From the NCBI GenBank assembly GCA_963422655.1, contig OY730440.1:434001-498000 (forward strand): a DNA stretch of 64,000 nucleotides, written 5' to 3'. The notes beneath the pieces are model-generated. The model saw nothing but the letters and a program-made list of their open reading frames with translations. It did no database searches and was not told the origin of the DNA. Source of the DNA: CATQHS01 sp963422655. Its GTDB lineage: Bacteria; Actinomycetota; Acidimicrobiia; Acidimicrobiales; Aldehydirespiratoraceae. The position numbers and the translations under genes were made by a program. This document shows, piece by piece, positions 42,738-50,802 of the stretch. Every line of letters begins with the position of its first letter. Position 1 is the first letter of the stretch.

Positions 42738-45425
42738 CTACCCCGCTACTGAGGATCCCGAAGGCCGGCCGTGGCACTGCTTGAACTTGCGCCCGTTGCC
42801 GCAGGGGCAAGGGGCATTGCGGCCCACCTTCTCCAGTTCGCTCTTGACCACGGGGGTCCGGGCCACCTTTTGTCTGGGCGCGGCCGCCGCTCGAGAACCG
42901 GGCTCTCTCTTGTCGGCGCTGACCCCTTCCAGCTTCTGCTTGTCACCGGCCGGCTCATGCCGGGCCACTTGGGCATGCATCACGTGGCGAACGAAGTCCA
43001 CCGCGATGGCGGTCATCATGGAGCCGAACATCTCGAAACCCTCGCGCTGCCACTCGGTAGCCGGATTCTTCTGACCCATGGCCCGCAGATGGATGCCCTC
43101 CCGCAGCAGATCCATCTCCCAGAGATGCTGGCGCCATTTCTGATCGATGATCCACAGCATCACCTGACGCTCGACTTGGCGCATCACGTCGGCACCGATC
43201 TCATCGGTACGCCGGGCGTAGTGCTCGTGGCCGGCCTCGGTCAACAGTCCGGTGAGCTCGTCGATGGTGTCGGCTCGGCCCAGCCCTTCAGCGGTGATGC
43301 CACCGGGCCACAATCCTGATATCTCGGTGGCCAAGCCCTCGAGATCCCATTCTTCTCGGTATTCGGAGACGCAGTAGGTGCCGATGGCCCCGCCGATGGC
43401 ATCTTCGATGTACTTCGCCGCTTCGGTCCGCAAGTCGGCACCGTCGAGGATCTGGGACCGCCGCTTGTAGATCACCTTGCGCTGCTCGTTCATCACCTCG
43501 TCGTATTTGAGGACGTTCTTGCGGGTCTCGGCGTTGCGCTGCTCCACGGTGTTCTGAGCCCGCTCTATCGCCTTGGTGACCATGCCGGCCTCGATGGGCA
43601 CATCTTCGGGCAGGGTCTTGTCCATCACCCAGTTCATGGCTCCGGACGCGAACAGGCGCATCAGTTCGTCCTCCAGCGACAGGTAGAACCGGCTCTCGCC
43701 GGGGTCGCCCTGGCGACCCGACCGGCCCCGGAGCTGGTTGTCGATCCTTCGGCTCTCGTGACGCTCGGTACCCAGCACGTAGAGACCGCCCAGATCCAGC
43801 ACCCGCTCCCGTTCGGCGTCGGTGGTCTCGGTGTGCTTGCCGGTCAGCTCGGTCAGTCGGGCCGCGCCCTGTTCACTGGCGGGATCGAGCCCCTCGGCCC
43901 GCAGGTCGCGCCGGGCCAGGCCCTCGGGATTGCCGCCCAGCAAGATATCGACGCCCCGTCCGGCCATGTTGGTGGCCACGGTGATGGCATGGAGACGGCC
44001 GGCCTGGGCCACGATCTCGGCTTCGCGATGATGCTGCTTGGCGTTGAGCACCTCATGGGACACGCCCGCCTTGTCGAGATAGCGGGACAGCTTCTCGGAC
44101 TTGTCCACCGACACCGTGCCCACCAGCACGGGCTGGCCCCGCTCGTAGCGTTCGGCCAGATCGTCGACGCAGGCCTGGAACTTGGCGTCCTCTGTCTTGT
44201 AGATGAGGTCGGCTCGGTCGTCGCGGACTGTGGGACGATGGGTGGGCACGGGCACCACGTGGAGCCCGTAGGTGGAAACCAGCTCGCTGGCTTCGGTCTC
44301 GGCCGTGCCGGTCATGCCGGCCAACCGGTCGTAGAGGCGGTAATAGTTCTGGAGGGTGATGGTGGCCAGCGTCTGGTTCTCCTCCTTGATGATCACCCCC
44401 TCCTTGGCTTCGACGGCTTGGTGGATGCCGTCGGACCATCTCCGGCCCTCCAGCACCCGACCCGTGAACTCATCGACGATCTTCACCTGGTTCTTGTCGA
44501 TGATGTAATCACGGTCCCGCTTGTACAACTCTTTGGCCCGCAGCGCGGCCTGGAGTTGATGCACGAGGTTCTGAGCTACTTGGTCATAGAGATTGTCGAT
44601 CTTCAAGGACCGCTCCACGGCATGGACCCCGTCCTCCAGAGGAGCAACGGTCCGTTTCTCCTCATCGACCTCGTAGTGGACGTCACGCCGCAAGCCGCGA
44701 GCGATGGAGGCGAACCTGGTGTAGAGGCTGACGGCCTCGGCCACCCGCCCGCTGATGATCAAAGGGGTGCGGGCTTCGTCGATGAGGATGGAGTCGATCT
44801 CGTCGACGATGCAGTAGTGATGGCCCCGCTGGACCTGACTGGCCCTCGACATGGCCATGTTGTCTCGCAGGTAGTCGAACCCGAGCTCGTTGTTGGTTCC
44901 GTAGGTGACGTCACAGGCGTACTGGGCTCGTTTGTGGTCGGTGCCCGACGATCCGCCAACGATCAGCCCCACGCTGAGCCCCAACCACTTGTAGAGCTGC
45001 CCCATCCACTCGGCGTCCCGGGCGGCCAGATATCCGTTGACGGTGACCACGTGCACACCCTTGCCGCTGAGGCCGCTCAGGTAGATGGGCAGCGTAGAGG
45101 TGAGGGTCTTGCCCTCGCCGGTCTTCATTTCGGCCACCCATCCCAGGTGCAGGGCTGCCCCCCCGACGAGCTGGACGTCGTAGTGGCGTTGGCCCAAGAC
45201 CCTGAAGGCGGCCTCTCTAACCACCGCGAAGGACTCCGTGAGCAGATCGTCCAGCTCGGCGCCGTTGGCCAGCCGATTGCGGAGCTCGCCGGTGCGGGCT
45301 CGCAACCCGGTATCGTCGAGCCGCTTCATCTCCGGTTCCAGCGCGTTGATGTCGGGAACCAGAGCGGTCAGGGCCTTCAGCTTGCGACCCTCACCGGTGC
45401 GGAGGATCCGCTTGAACAACGACAT
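42738..45425 (-). CDS. secA: Preprotein translocase ATPase SecA
   Basis: SecA drives unfolded proteins through SecYEG. It has 895 residues. Walker A is MKTGEGKTLTSTLP, the DEAD-box-like Walker B appears as VDEIDSILIDEARTPLI, and the second motor domain carries the NMAGRGVDI motif. The C-terminal zinc domain is intact, CPCGNGRKFKQCHG. Its ATG overlaps the hpf stop by one base (TGATG). It is a SecA1-type housekeeping protein; no secA2 features are seen. Confidence 0.97.
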   Translation of the reverse strand: MSLFKRILRTGEGRKLKALTALVPDINALEPEMKRLDDTGLRARTGELRNRLANGAELDDLLTESFAVVREAAFRVLGQRHYDVQLVGGAALHLGWVAEMKTGEGKTLTSTLPIYLSGLSGKGVHVVTVNGYLAARDAEWMGQLYKWLGLSVGLIVGGSSGTDHKRAQYACDVTYGTNNELGFDYLRDNMAMSRASQVQRGHHYCIVDEIDSILIDEARTPLIISGRVAEAVSLYTRFASIARGLRRDVHYEVDEEKRTVAPLEDGVHAVERSLKIDNLYDQVAQNLVHQLQAALRAKELYKRDRDYIIDKNQVKIVDEFTGRVLEGRRWSDGIHQAVEAKEGVIIKEENQTLATITLQNYYRLYDRLAGMTGTAETEASELVSTYGLHVVPVPTHRPTVRDDRADLIYKTEDAKFQACVDDLAERYERGQPVLVGTVSVDKSEKLSRYLDKAGVSHEVLNAKQHHREAEIVAQAGRLHAITVATNMAGRGVDILLGGNPEGLARRDLRAEGLDPASEQGAARLTELTGKHTETTDAERERVLDLGGLYVLGTERHESRRIDNQLRGRSGRQGDPGESRFYLSLEDELMRLFASGAMNWVMDKTLPEDVPIEAGMVTKAIERAQNTVEQRNAETRKNVLKYDEVMNEQRKVIYKRRSQILDGADLRTEAAKYIEDAIGGAIGTYCVSEYREEWDLEGLATEISGLWPGGITAEGLGRADTIDELTGLLTEAGHEHYARRTDEIGADVMRQVERQVMLWIIDQKWRQHLWEMDLLREGIHLRAMGQKNPATEWQREGFEMFGSMMTAIAVDFVRHVMHAQVARHEPAGDKQKLEGVSADKREPGSRAAAAPRQKVARTPVVKSELEKVGRNAPCPCGNGRKFKQCHGRPSGSSVAG

Positions 45426-45787
45426 CAGCCCAAGTCGGTCGGCTGGCCACCGTCACGGCCACGGATGGTGTCACCCCGGCCGTGGTGGCGGGACTGGAGC
45501 TTGGTACGGAGCTTGCGAATCTGGCGTTCCAGCTTGGCCTCGGCCAGATCGACGGCTGTGAAGGGATCGGGGGCCTGCACCTTGCAGCGCAGGTGATGCC
45601 CGTGACCCGACAGGGTCACCTCGCATATTTCCCGGTCACCGATGCGAGGGTTGCGAGCTTCGTCGAGGTGCACCACGGCCGTGTCCAGCTCCGATAGAAA
45701 CCGGTCGAGCTGACCGATCTTGGTTCGTATGACCTCCTCCAGCTTCGGCGTGACGGTCAGATGCCGGCTGCTGATGGAGACGTCCAT
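45425..45787 (-). CDS. hpf: Short-form ribosome hibernation promoting factor
   Basis: HPF binds the decoding centre of the small subunit and stores ribosomes in inactive form. The S30AE domain is plain (MDVSISSRHLTVTPKLEEVI, then VVHLDEARNP). The protein has only 120 residues, so it lacks the C-terminal dimerisation domain of the long HPF (about 190-230 residues) usually found beside secA in actinobacteria. GGAGG lies six bases before the ATG. The gene start lies inside the 3' end of comF, overlapping it by 152 bases in another frame, and its stop overlaps secA. Confidence 0.93.
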   Translation of the reverse strand: MDVSISSRHLTVTPKLEEVIRTKIGQLDRFLSELDTAVVHLDEARNPRIGDREICEVTLSGHGHHLRCKVQAPDPFTAVDLAEAKLERQIRKLRTKLQSRHHGRGDTIRGRDGGQPTDLG

Positions 45788-46388
45788 TCCCGACCTCCGG
45801 GGTTGTGGCTGGATTTCTCATCGTAGAGGTTGGATCACCAGGTTGGCGCAGCGGAATTGGGCCCGCCACGGTGGCGGCCACAGCCACCACGGAGTCGGCA
45901 CCGCCAGCTCGCAGCACGGTGGCGGCGACCCGCAGGGTGGAGCCGGTGGTGCAGACATCGTCAACCACGAGGACCCGTCCGGCCAGGCCGCGCCTTTTGG
46001 CCTTCAGAGTGGGGCCAGCCAGCCGGCCGGCGCGGCTGCGGTCGGTCTGGGGCCGGTGATCGAGCCGACGCAGGTAGGCACGAGCCGACAGCCGGAGCCG
46101 CCGAGCCAAAGCCCGGGCCAGCAACTCGGCCGGGTCGAAACCCCGGGCCCGGCGCCGGGCCGGCGTGCACGGTACCCAGGTGACCACATCGGCGCCAGGG
46201 GCCACAGCCATCAGCTCGACCGCGATCGTGGTGACCCATACGGTCGAGCGGCCGTACTTGAGCGAACGGATCATGGCCGCGGCCGCCCCGGTGTGGATCC
46301 AACCCGCTGCGAAGGCGTCGATCCCGCTGATGTCGATTCCACCGGCATCGATCCGACAAGCGTCGAGTCCACGGGCGTCGGGGGTCAT
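45636..46388 (-). CDS. comF: ComF-like phosphoribosyltransferase
   Basis: This is a ComF/GntX-family PRTase-fold protein; relatives act in DNA uptake or nucleotide salvage, with the exact reaction unknown. The PRPP-loop motif VLVVDDVCTTGST (139-151) is intact, and MIRSLKYGRSTVW (39-51) matches the family's conserved Lys-Tyr-Gly block. The N-terminal zinc ribbon of most ComF proteins is absent. From ATG 46388 it has 250 residues, but the domain ends near 178: the last 50 residues are coded by DNA of hpf in a different frame. Either comF lost its stop or the overlap is real. No Shine-Dalgarno is seen. Confidence 0.8.
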   Translation of the reverse strand: MTPDARGLDACRIDAGGIDISGIDAFAAGWIHTGAAAAMIRSLKYGRSTVWVTTIAVELMAVAPGADVVTWVPCTPARRRARGFDPAELLARALARRLRLSARAYLRRLDHRPQTDRSRAGRLAGPTLKAKRRGLAGRVLVVDDVCTTGSTLRVAATVLRAGGADSVVAVAATVAGPIPLRQPGDPTSTMRNPATTPEVGNGRLHQQPASDRHAEAGGGHTNQDRSARPVSIGAGHGRGAPRRSSQPSHR

Positions 46389-46407
46389 GGTCGGCACGGG
46401 GCCGAGA

Positions 46408-46530
46408 CTACGAACCCCCTGTGACAGGGCTCGAGGCCAGGGCCACGCCGACGTCGCAGCCCTGCACCGCGGCAGCCACCGCCTCGGCATCGGTGATGTC
46501 GCCATGCACGACTTCGATGATGCTCAGATC
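46408..46530 (-). pseudogene. Remnant of an NAD(P)-binding sugar or ketone reductase
   Basis: Between the oxidoreductase and comF one minus-strand frame reads VEVDLSIIEVVHGDITDAEA followed by VAAAVQGCDVGVALASS, then stops at 46408. GDITDAEAVAAAVQGCD is the hallmark second beta-alpha unit of extended SDR/NmrA-like Rossmann proteins. The frame has a stop immediately before it and no start or dinucleotide-binding GxxGxxG, so only about 40 codons survive. Confidence 0.45.
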
Positions 46531-47441
46531 GACCTCGACTCAGACCGTGACCGACTTCGAGATCCGCCCGACGGCGCCAGCGCCACCAGAGCGTCGTCGT
46601 CGACGGCCGCGACGCCGGCCTTCGGATGCAACACCTGGACGTACACGTGGTCGGCACCGGCGTCTACGTGTTCGGCCAGCCGTTGCTCGATCGTCTCTAC
46701 GTCACCCCAGGCCACCATGGCGTCCACGAACCGAGGCGAGAGATCGTTGATGTCCTCCTCGGTGAACCCGAGCCGTAGCCAGCAGTTCCGGTAACCCGGG
46801 ACCCGGGTGTAGAACTTCATGACTTGGGCTCCGGTAGCCCGGGCTTGCTCGCTGTCGGTGGTGAGCATCACTTTTTGCTCGACGTGCAGCCCGGCATCGG
46901 GTCCCATGACCTGTCGGGCCATCTCGGTGTGGGCGGGGGTGACGTTGTAGGGGTGGGCGCCCGAGGTGCGCTCGGCCGCCAGCTCGAGCATCCGGGGGCC
47001 GAGCGCGGCCAGCACCACCGGCACCGGTTCGGACGGTGGGACCGAGGTGTAACGAGATTCATCCATGGCATCCAGATAGGACCGCATGAACGACAGCGGC
47101 TTGTCGTAGGCGATGCCCCGGATCTGGCTGACGATGATCGGGCTCGACACCCCCAGACCGAGGATGAACCGGCCTCGGGTCTGCTCGGCCACCGTGTTGG
47201 CCCCCTGCTTCATCACGCCGGGATGACGGTTGTAGACGTTGGCGATACCGCTGGCCAGCCCGAGGGTGGAAGTAACGGCCCCGACGTAGGCGGCCTGGGC
47301 GAAGGGATCACGACCGAAGGTCTCCCCCATCCACAGGCTCGAATAGCCGAGTTGCTCCACCCGGGCGGCCATGGCCGCCAACTCGGCTCCGGTCAGTGCT
47401 TCGGGTGCAGCCCAGATACCTCGATCAACCGTCATTGTCAT
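46524..47441 (-). CDS. LLM-class F420-dependent-type oxidoreductase
   Basis: This is a luciferase-like TIM-barrel oxidoreductase, 305 residues from ATG 47441 (MTMTVDRGIWAAP). It has the family's early WMGETFGRDPFAQAAYVGAV region and ILGLGVSSPIIVSQIRGI; the latter pattern is common in mycobacterial F420-dependent members. An ATG at 47468 would add nine residues. The C-terminus ends in an odd Ser/Arg tail (SGGSRSRSRSESRSI) in low-complexity DNA, perhaps where a broken downstream gene was joined. Substrate unknown. The two flanking stretches are gene remnants, so this gene sits in a rearranged spot. Confidence 0.87.
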   Translation of the reverse strand: MTMTVDRGIWAAPEALTGAELAAMAARVEQLGYSSLWMGETFGRDPFAQAAYVGAVTSTLGLASGIANVYNRHPGVMKQGANTVAEQTRGRFILGLGVSSPIIVSQIRGIAYDKPLSFMRSYLDAMDESRYTSVPPSEPVPVVLAALGPRMLELAAERTSGAHPYNVTPAHTEMARQVMGPDAGLHVEQKVMLTTDSEQARATGAQVMKFYTRVPGYRNCWLRLGFTEEDINDLSPRFVDAMVAWGDVETIEQRLAEHVDAGADHVYVQVLHPKAGVAAVDDDALVALAPSGGSRSRSRSESRSI

Positions 47442-47845
47442 CTTGGGATTCTCGTTGTAGATCGACATTCTCTTCGTATGTGTGGCGAAACTCGTCCCCA
47501 ACGGTTTCGGGCCGAGAGTCCGGGTAGAGCCTCAGCAAATCCCATTCGTTGATGGCAGCCCGGACCTTGTAGCGCATACGCCCTTGGTATCCGGCTCCAC
47601 CCGACTGTCTCTCGAGTTGGGGCGCACCCCAGTCGTAGGCTTTGCTGTGCAACTGCCGAAGTTTTGAAGTCTTCGGTAACGGTTCCGACAACCACCAGTC
47701 CCCGATACATGTCACCGGGGACCTGTCCCATCCAACGGGCCGCACGCTGCAGAGCCCTGGCCAGCGACATCAGCTTCGAGGCTGCTCTGACCGTCGAATC
47801 CGCGGCTCTTTCTGTGTCACTGAAGGCCCGTTCGAAGCTGTCCAT
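47425..47845 (-). pseudogene. Frameshifted small coiled-coil protein gene
   Basis: From ATG 47845 one frame gives MDSFERAFSDTERAADSTVR followed by ASKLMSLARALQRAARW, a clear amphipathic helix with the look of a conserved actinobacterial protein. Later in the gene that frame becomes Arg/Gly-rich, while another frame, ending at 47425, becomes acidic and natural (AINEWDLLRLYPDSRPETVG and then EENVDLQRESQDDNDG). This suggests one ancestral gene with a shift near 47700. I do not recognise the family. Its end overlaps the start of the oxidoreductase by 17 bases. Confidence 0.5.
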
Positions 47846-47930
47846 TCCGGCTGTTCTCCTAGCCTCGGTCCAGCGATACTAACGCAAGACAACACGACTT
47901 CGGAGAAAAGGGCAATGAGATACCGTCCAT

Positions 47931-49400
47931 CTAGTAGCGATAGCGATCCGACTTGAAGGGGCCGTCGACTCGAACGCCGATGTAGTCGGCCTGGTCCGGA
48001 GTCAGCGTGGTGAGCCGGGCCCCGAGAGCGTCGAGATGAAGCCGGGCCACCTCCTCGTCGAGGTGGCGAGGCAGCGTCGTCACCCCTTGCATCTGCTCGG
48101 CATTGGCGTGCAGCTCCATCTGGGCCAGCACCTGATTGGTGAAACTGCACGACATGACGAAGCTGGGATGGCCGGTGGCGTTGCCCAGATTCAGCAGCCG
48201 CCCCTCCGACAGGAGGATCACCGAATGGCCGTCGGGAAACACGTACTCGTCCACCTGGGGCTTGATGGTCACCCGCTGTATGTCCGACATCCGGCTCAAC
48301 CCGGCCACGTCGATCTCGTTGTCGAAATGACCGATATTGCCGACTATGGCTTGGTGCTTCATCCGCGCCATGTGACCGGCTAGGATCACGTCTCGGCTGC
48401 CGCTGGCCGTGACGAATATGTCAGCGGTGTCGGCAACGTTCTCGAGAGTATCGACCTCATACCCCTCCATCACCGCTTGCAGAGCGCAGATGGGGTCTAT
48501 CTCGGTGACGATCACCCGCGCTCCCTGCCCGCGCAGAGCCGCGGCACAGCCCTTGCCGACATCGCCGTAACCGCAGACCACGGCCACTTTCCCACCGATC
48601 ATCACATCGGTGGCCCGATTGATCCCGTCGATCAACGAATGCCGACATCCGTACATGTTGTCGAACTTCGACTTGGTGACCGAGTCGTTCACGTTGACGG
48701 CCGGGAACAGCAACTCTCCCCTGTCCCTCATCTGATGGAGGCGGTGCACCCCGGTGGTGGTCTCCTCGGACACGCCCCGGATGCCCGACGCCAGCTTCGA
48801 GAAGAAACCAGGATCGGTGGCGGCAATGAGTCGGAGCCGCTCGAGGAAAGCCCGCCAGTCCTCGGGATCGGCCTCGGCGGCAGAAGGGATGGCGCCGGTC
48901 CGCTCGAACTCCAATCCTTTGTGAACCATCAGGGTGGCGTCTCCGCCGTCGTCGAGAACGAGGTTGGGTCCCTCACCGTCGGGCCAGCGCAAGATCTGTT
49001 CGGTAGCCCACCAGTATTCCTGTAGCGTCTCGCCCTTCCAAGCGAACACCGGTACTCCCCGAGGCTTGTCAACCGTGCCGGCAGGGCCGACGGCCACCGC
49101 GGCCGCGGCTTGGTCCTGGGTGGAAAAGATGTTGCAACTGGCCCAGCGAACCTCAGCCCCCAGCGCCACCAGCGTTTCGATGAGTACTGCGGTCTGGACC
49201 GTCATGTGCAGCGACCCGGCGATACGGGCCCCGGCCAGCGGTTGATCGTCGAGGTATAGAGCCCGTAGAGCCATGAGCCCGGGCATCTCGTGTTCGGCCA
49301 GACGGATCTCCCGGCGCCCGAGCGGGGCCAGTGCCGTATCGGCGATACGGAAGTCGCCGGGATGATGGTCGGCAGCAGCGCCAGTTGCAACGGAGGTCAC
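47931..49400 (-). CDS. ahcY: Adenosylhomocysteinase
   Basis: This enzyme cleaves S-adenosylhomocysteine to adenosine and homocysteine, recycling the product of methyl transfers. The NAD-binding motif is GYGDVGKGCAAALRGQGARV, and the C-terminus ends in DRYRY, as is typical. I start at GTG 49400, where GTGA overlaps the manA stop; the frame is open another 45 codons into manA, but that part is not AhcY-like. 489 residues. Close grouping with manA and manB also occurs in mycobacteria and other actinobacteria. Confidence 0.96.
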   Translation of the reverse strand: MTSVATGAAADHHPGDFRIADTALAPLGRREIRLAEHEMPGLMALRALYLDDQPLAGARIAGSLHMTVQTAVLIETLVALGAEVRWASCNIFSTQDQAAAAVAVGPAGTVDKPRGVPVFAWKGETLQEYWWATEQILRWPDGEGPNLVLDDGGDATLMVHKGLEFERTGAIPSAAEADPEDWRAFLERLRLIAATDPGFFSKLASGIRGVSEETTTGVHRLHQMRDRGELLFPAVNVNDSVTKSKFDNMYGCRHSLIDGINRATDVMIGGKVAVVCGYGDVGKGCAAALRGQGARVIVTEIDPICALQAVMEGYEVDTLENVADTADIFVTASGSRDVILAGHMARMKHQAIVGNIGHFDNEIDVAGLSRMSDIQRVTIKPQVDEYVFPDGHSVILLSEGRLLNLGNATGHPSFVMSCSFTNQVLAQMELHANAEQMQGVTTLPRHLDEEVARLHLDALGARLTTLTPDQADYIGVRVDGPFKSDRYRY

Positions 49401-50563
49401 AGGTCCGAACCTACTCCAGCTCGAAAGACCGTGGCGCCCCCCGAGAGCACAACCGCCTCGGTATCGGCACCTACCCAGGCCGCCCGGCCACAGTCGAGCC
49501 CGAGATCGCCGGCCCGGACCTGCCCGCGGGTGCACAGCACTATGGCCGGACCGCCGGTCACGGTGGCCTCGCCGCTGACTTCGATCCGCTGCAACGAGAA
49601 CTCCGGCGCTGAGGTCCGGTACGAGGTCACGGTGCCGACCGGAGCCGGCTGCTGCACATCAGGGACGCTGGGATCGGTGGAGACGACGTCGAGGAACGTC
49701 GAGATGTCGACAGGCTTGGAAGTCAGCCCGGCTCGGATCACGTTGTCCGAACTGGCCATCACCTCCACACCCGTTCCTCTCAGGTAGGCGTGGAGGCTGC
49801 CGGCGCCGAGGAACAGCGCCTGACCGGGCTGGAGGGTTACGAGGTTGAGCAGCAACGCCACCACCACCCCGGGATCACCGCGATGATGGGTTTCGAGGTC
49901 GGCCACCATGGCTCGCTCGGCGCTCCAGTCACCGGTCGCTCCGGCGCAAGCCTGCGCCACCGCATGGCTGAGGCCGGCGGTGGCAGCGGTGTCATCGGTG
50001 AGCAGCCGGGTGGTCAGATCCCGTAGACCGGCCCCGGTGGGATGGTCGCTCAGGCGCCGACGCAGCGGATCCAGGGCCGGAGTCTCGATGGTGTCCAGCA
50101 GGGCCAGGGTGCTGTTCGGGTCCCGGAATCCGCACAGCATGTCGAAGGGGGTCAGGGCGCAGATGAGCTCGGGTTTGGGTGACCGGTCCCGGAACGACCG
50201 TTGCGGGCTGTGGATGGGAATGCCCAGTGCTTCTTCCCGGGCGAATCCGGCCCGAGCCGCCTCCGCACAGGGATGGGCCTGTAACGACAGCGGCTGGGCC
50301 GCAGCCAGAACCTTGAGCAGGAAAGGTAACGAGCCGAAGCGAGTGGCCACCGCCAGCCCGAGGGCGGTTTCTGGGTCGGCGGTGATGAGCTGGTCCAGCC
50401 GAACGGCACCGGATCCGGAGCCGACCATCGCCGGCCCCGAGGGATGGGCTCCGAACCAGAGCTCGGCCCAGGTCCGATCGGAGGCGGCCAGACCGAGCAT
50501 GGCCGGGATAGCAGTGCGCGACCCCCAGTCGTAGAAGCGCGCCACCCCGACCAGTGGTTCCAA
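49397..50563 (-). CDS. manA: Mannose-6-phosphate isomerase
   Basis: ManA interconverts fructose-6-phosphate and mannose-6-phosphate, feeding GDP-mannose for glycans and mannolipids. It is a type I zinc-dependent isomerase of 388 residues. The metal-binding motif LSLQAHPCAE and the SPKPELICALTPF block, in which the Glu is a ligand, are both present. ATG start directly after the Trm112-like gene with a one-base gap. With manB in the same operon it supplies mannose-1-phosphate. Confidence 0.93.
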   Translation of the reverse strand: MEPLVGVARFYDWGSRTAIPAMLGLAASDRTWAELWFGAHPSGPAMVGSGSGAVRLDQLITADPETALGLAVATRFGSLPFLLKVLAAAQPLSLQAHPCAEAARAGFAREEALGIPIHSPQRSFRDRSPKPELICALTPFDMLCGFRDPNSTLALLDTIETPALDPLRRRLSDHPTGAGLRDLTTRLLTDDTAATAGLSHAVAQACAGATGDWSAERAMVADLETHHRGDPGVVVALLLNLVTLQPGQALFLGAGSLHAYLRGTGVEVMASSDNVIRAGLTSKPVDISTFLDVVSTDPSVPDVQQPAPVGTVTSYRTSAPEFSLQRIEVSGEATVTGGPAIVLCTRGQVRAGDLGLDCGRAAWVGADTEAVVLSGGATVFRAGVGSDL

Positions 50564-50564
50564 C

Positions 50565-50801
50565 TCAGCTCCCGAACGTAAGGGGGATGTTCTCGTCGGC
50601 GGCTTTGTCCATCAGCCGCCGGTGCTCGGAGCCGTCGAGAGTTTCGGCCTCGTCGCTCAGCATCACCGGTATGTCGTCGTCGATCCGGTACCGCAGCTTC
50701 AGCCGCGGGTTGTAGAGAGCGTCTTCGTCCTCGAAGTAGTACAGCGGCCCCTTGTCGATGGGACAGGCCAAGATCTCCAGGAGACGGGCATCCAGAGTCA
50801 T
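50565..50801 (-). CDS. Trm112-like small protein
   Basis: This is a 78-residue protein of the Trm112/UPF0434 family, whose eukaryotic member activates methyltransferases; bacterial roles are little known. The family core LLEILACPIDKGPLYYFED and the RYRIDDDIPVMLSDEAE motif are clear. The zinc-binding Cys pattern (CPxC) is reduced to a single Cys (CPID), so metal binding is doubtful. It is tightly packed between manB and manA, a position conserved in actinobacteria, which may reflect a link to mannose activation. Confidence 0.88.
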   Translation of the reverse strand: MTLDARLLEILACPIDKGPLYYFEDEDALYNPRLKLRYRIDDDIPVMLSDEAETLDGSEHRRLMDKAADENIPLTFGS

Positions 50802-50802
50802 T

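Noticed and set aside
42600..42740. Programmed +1 frameshift in prfB
   Set aside because: The frame is continuous from GTG 42735 and no internal TGA with a strong upstream Shine-Dalgarno-like site occurs near codon 25.
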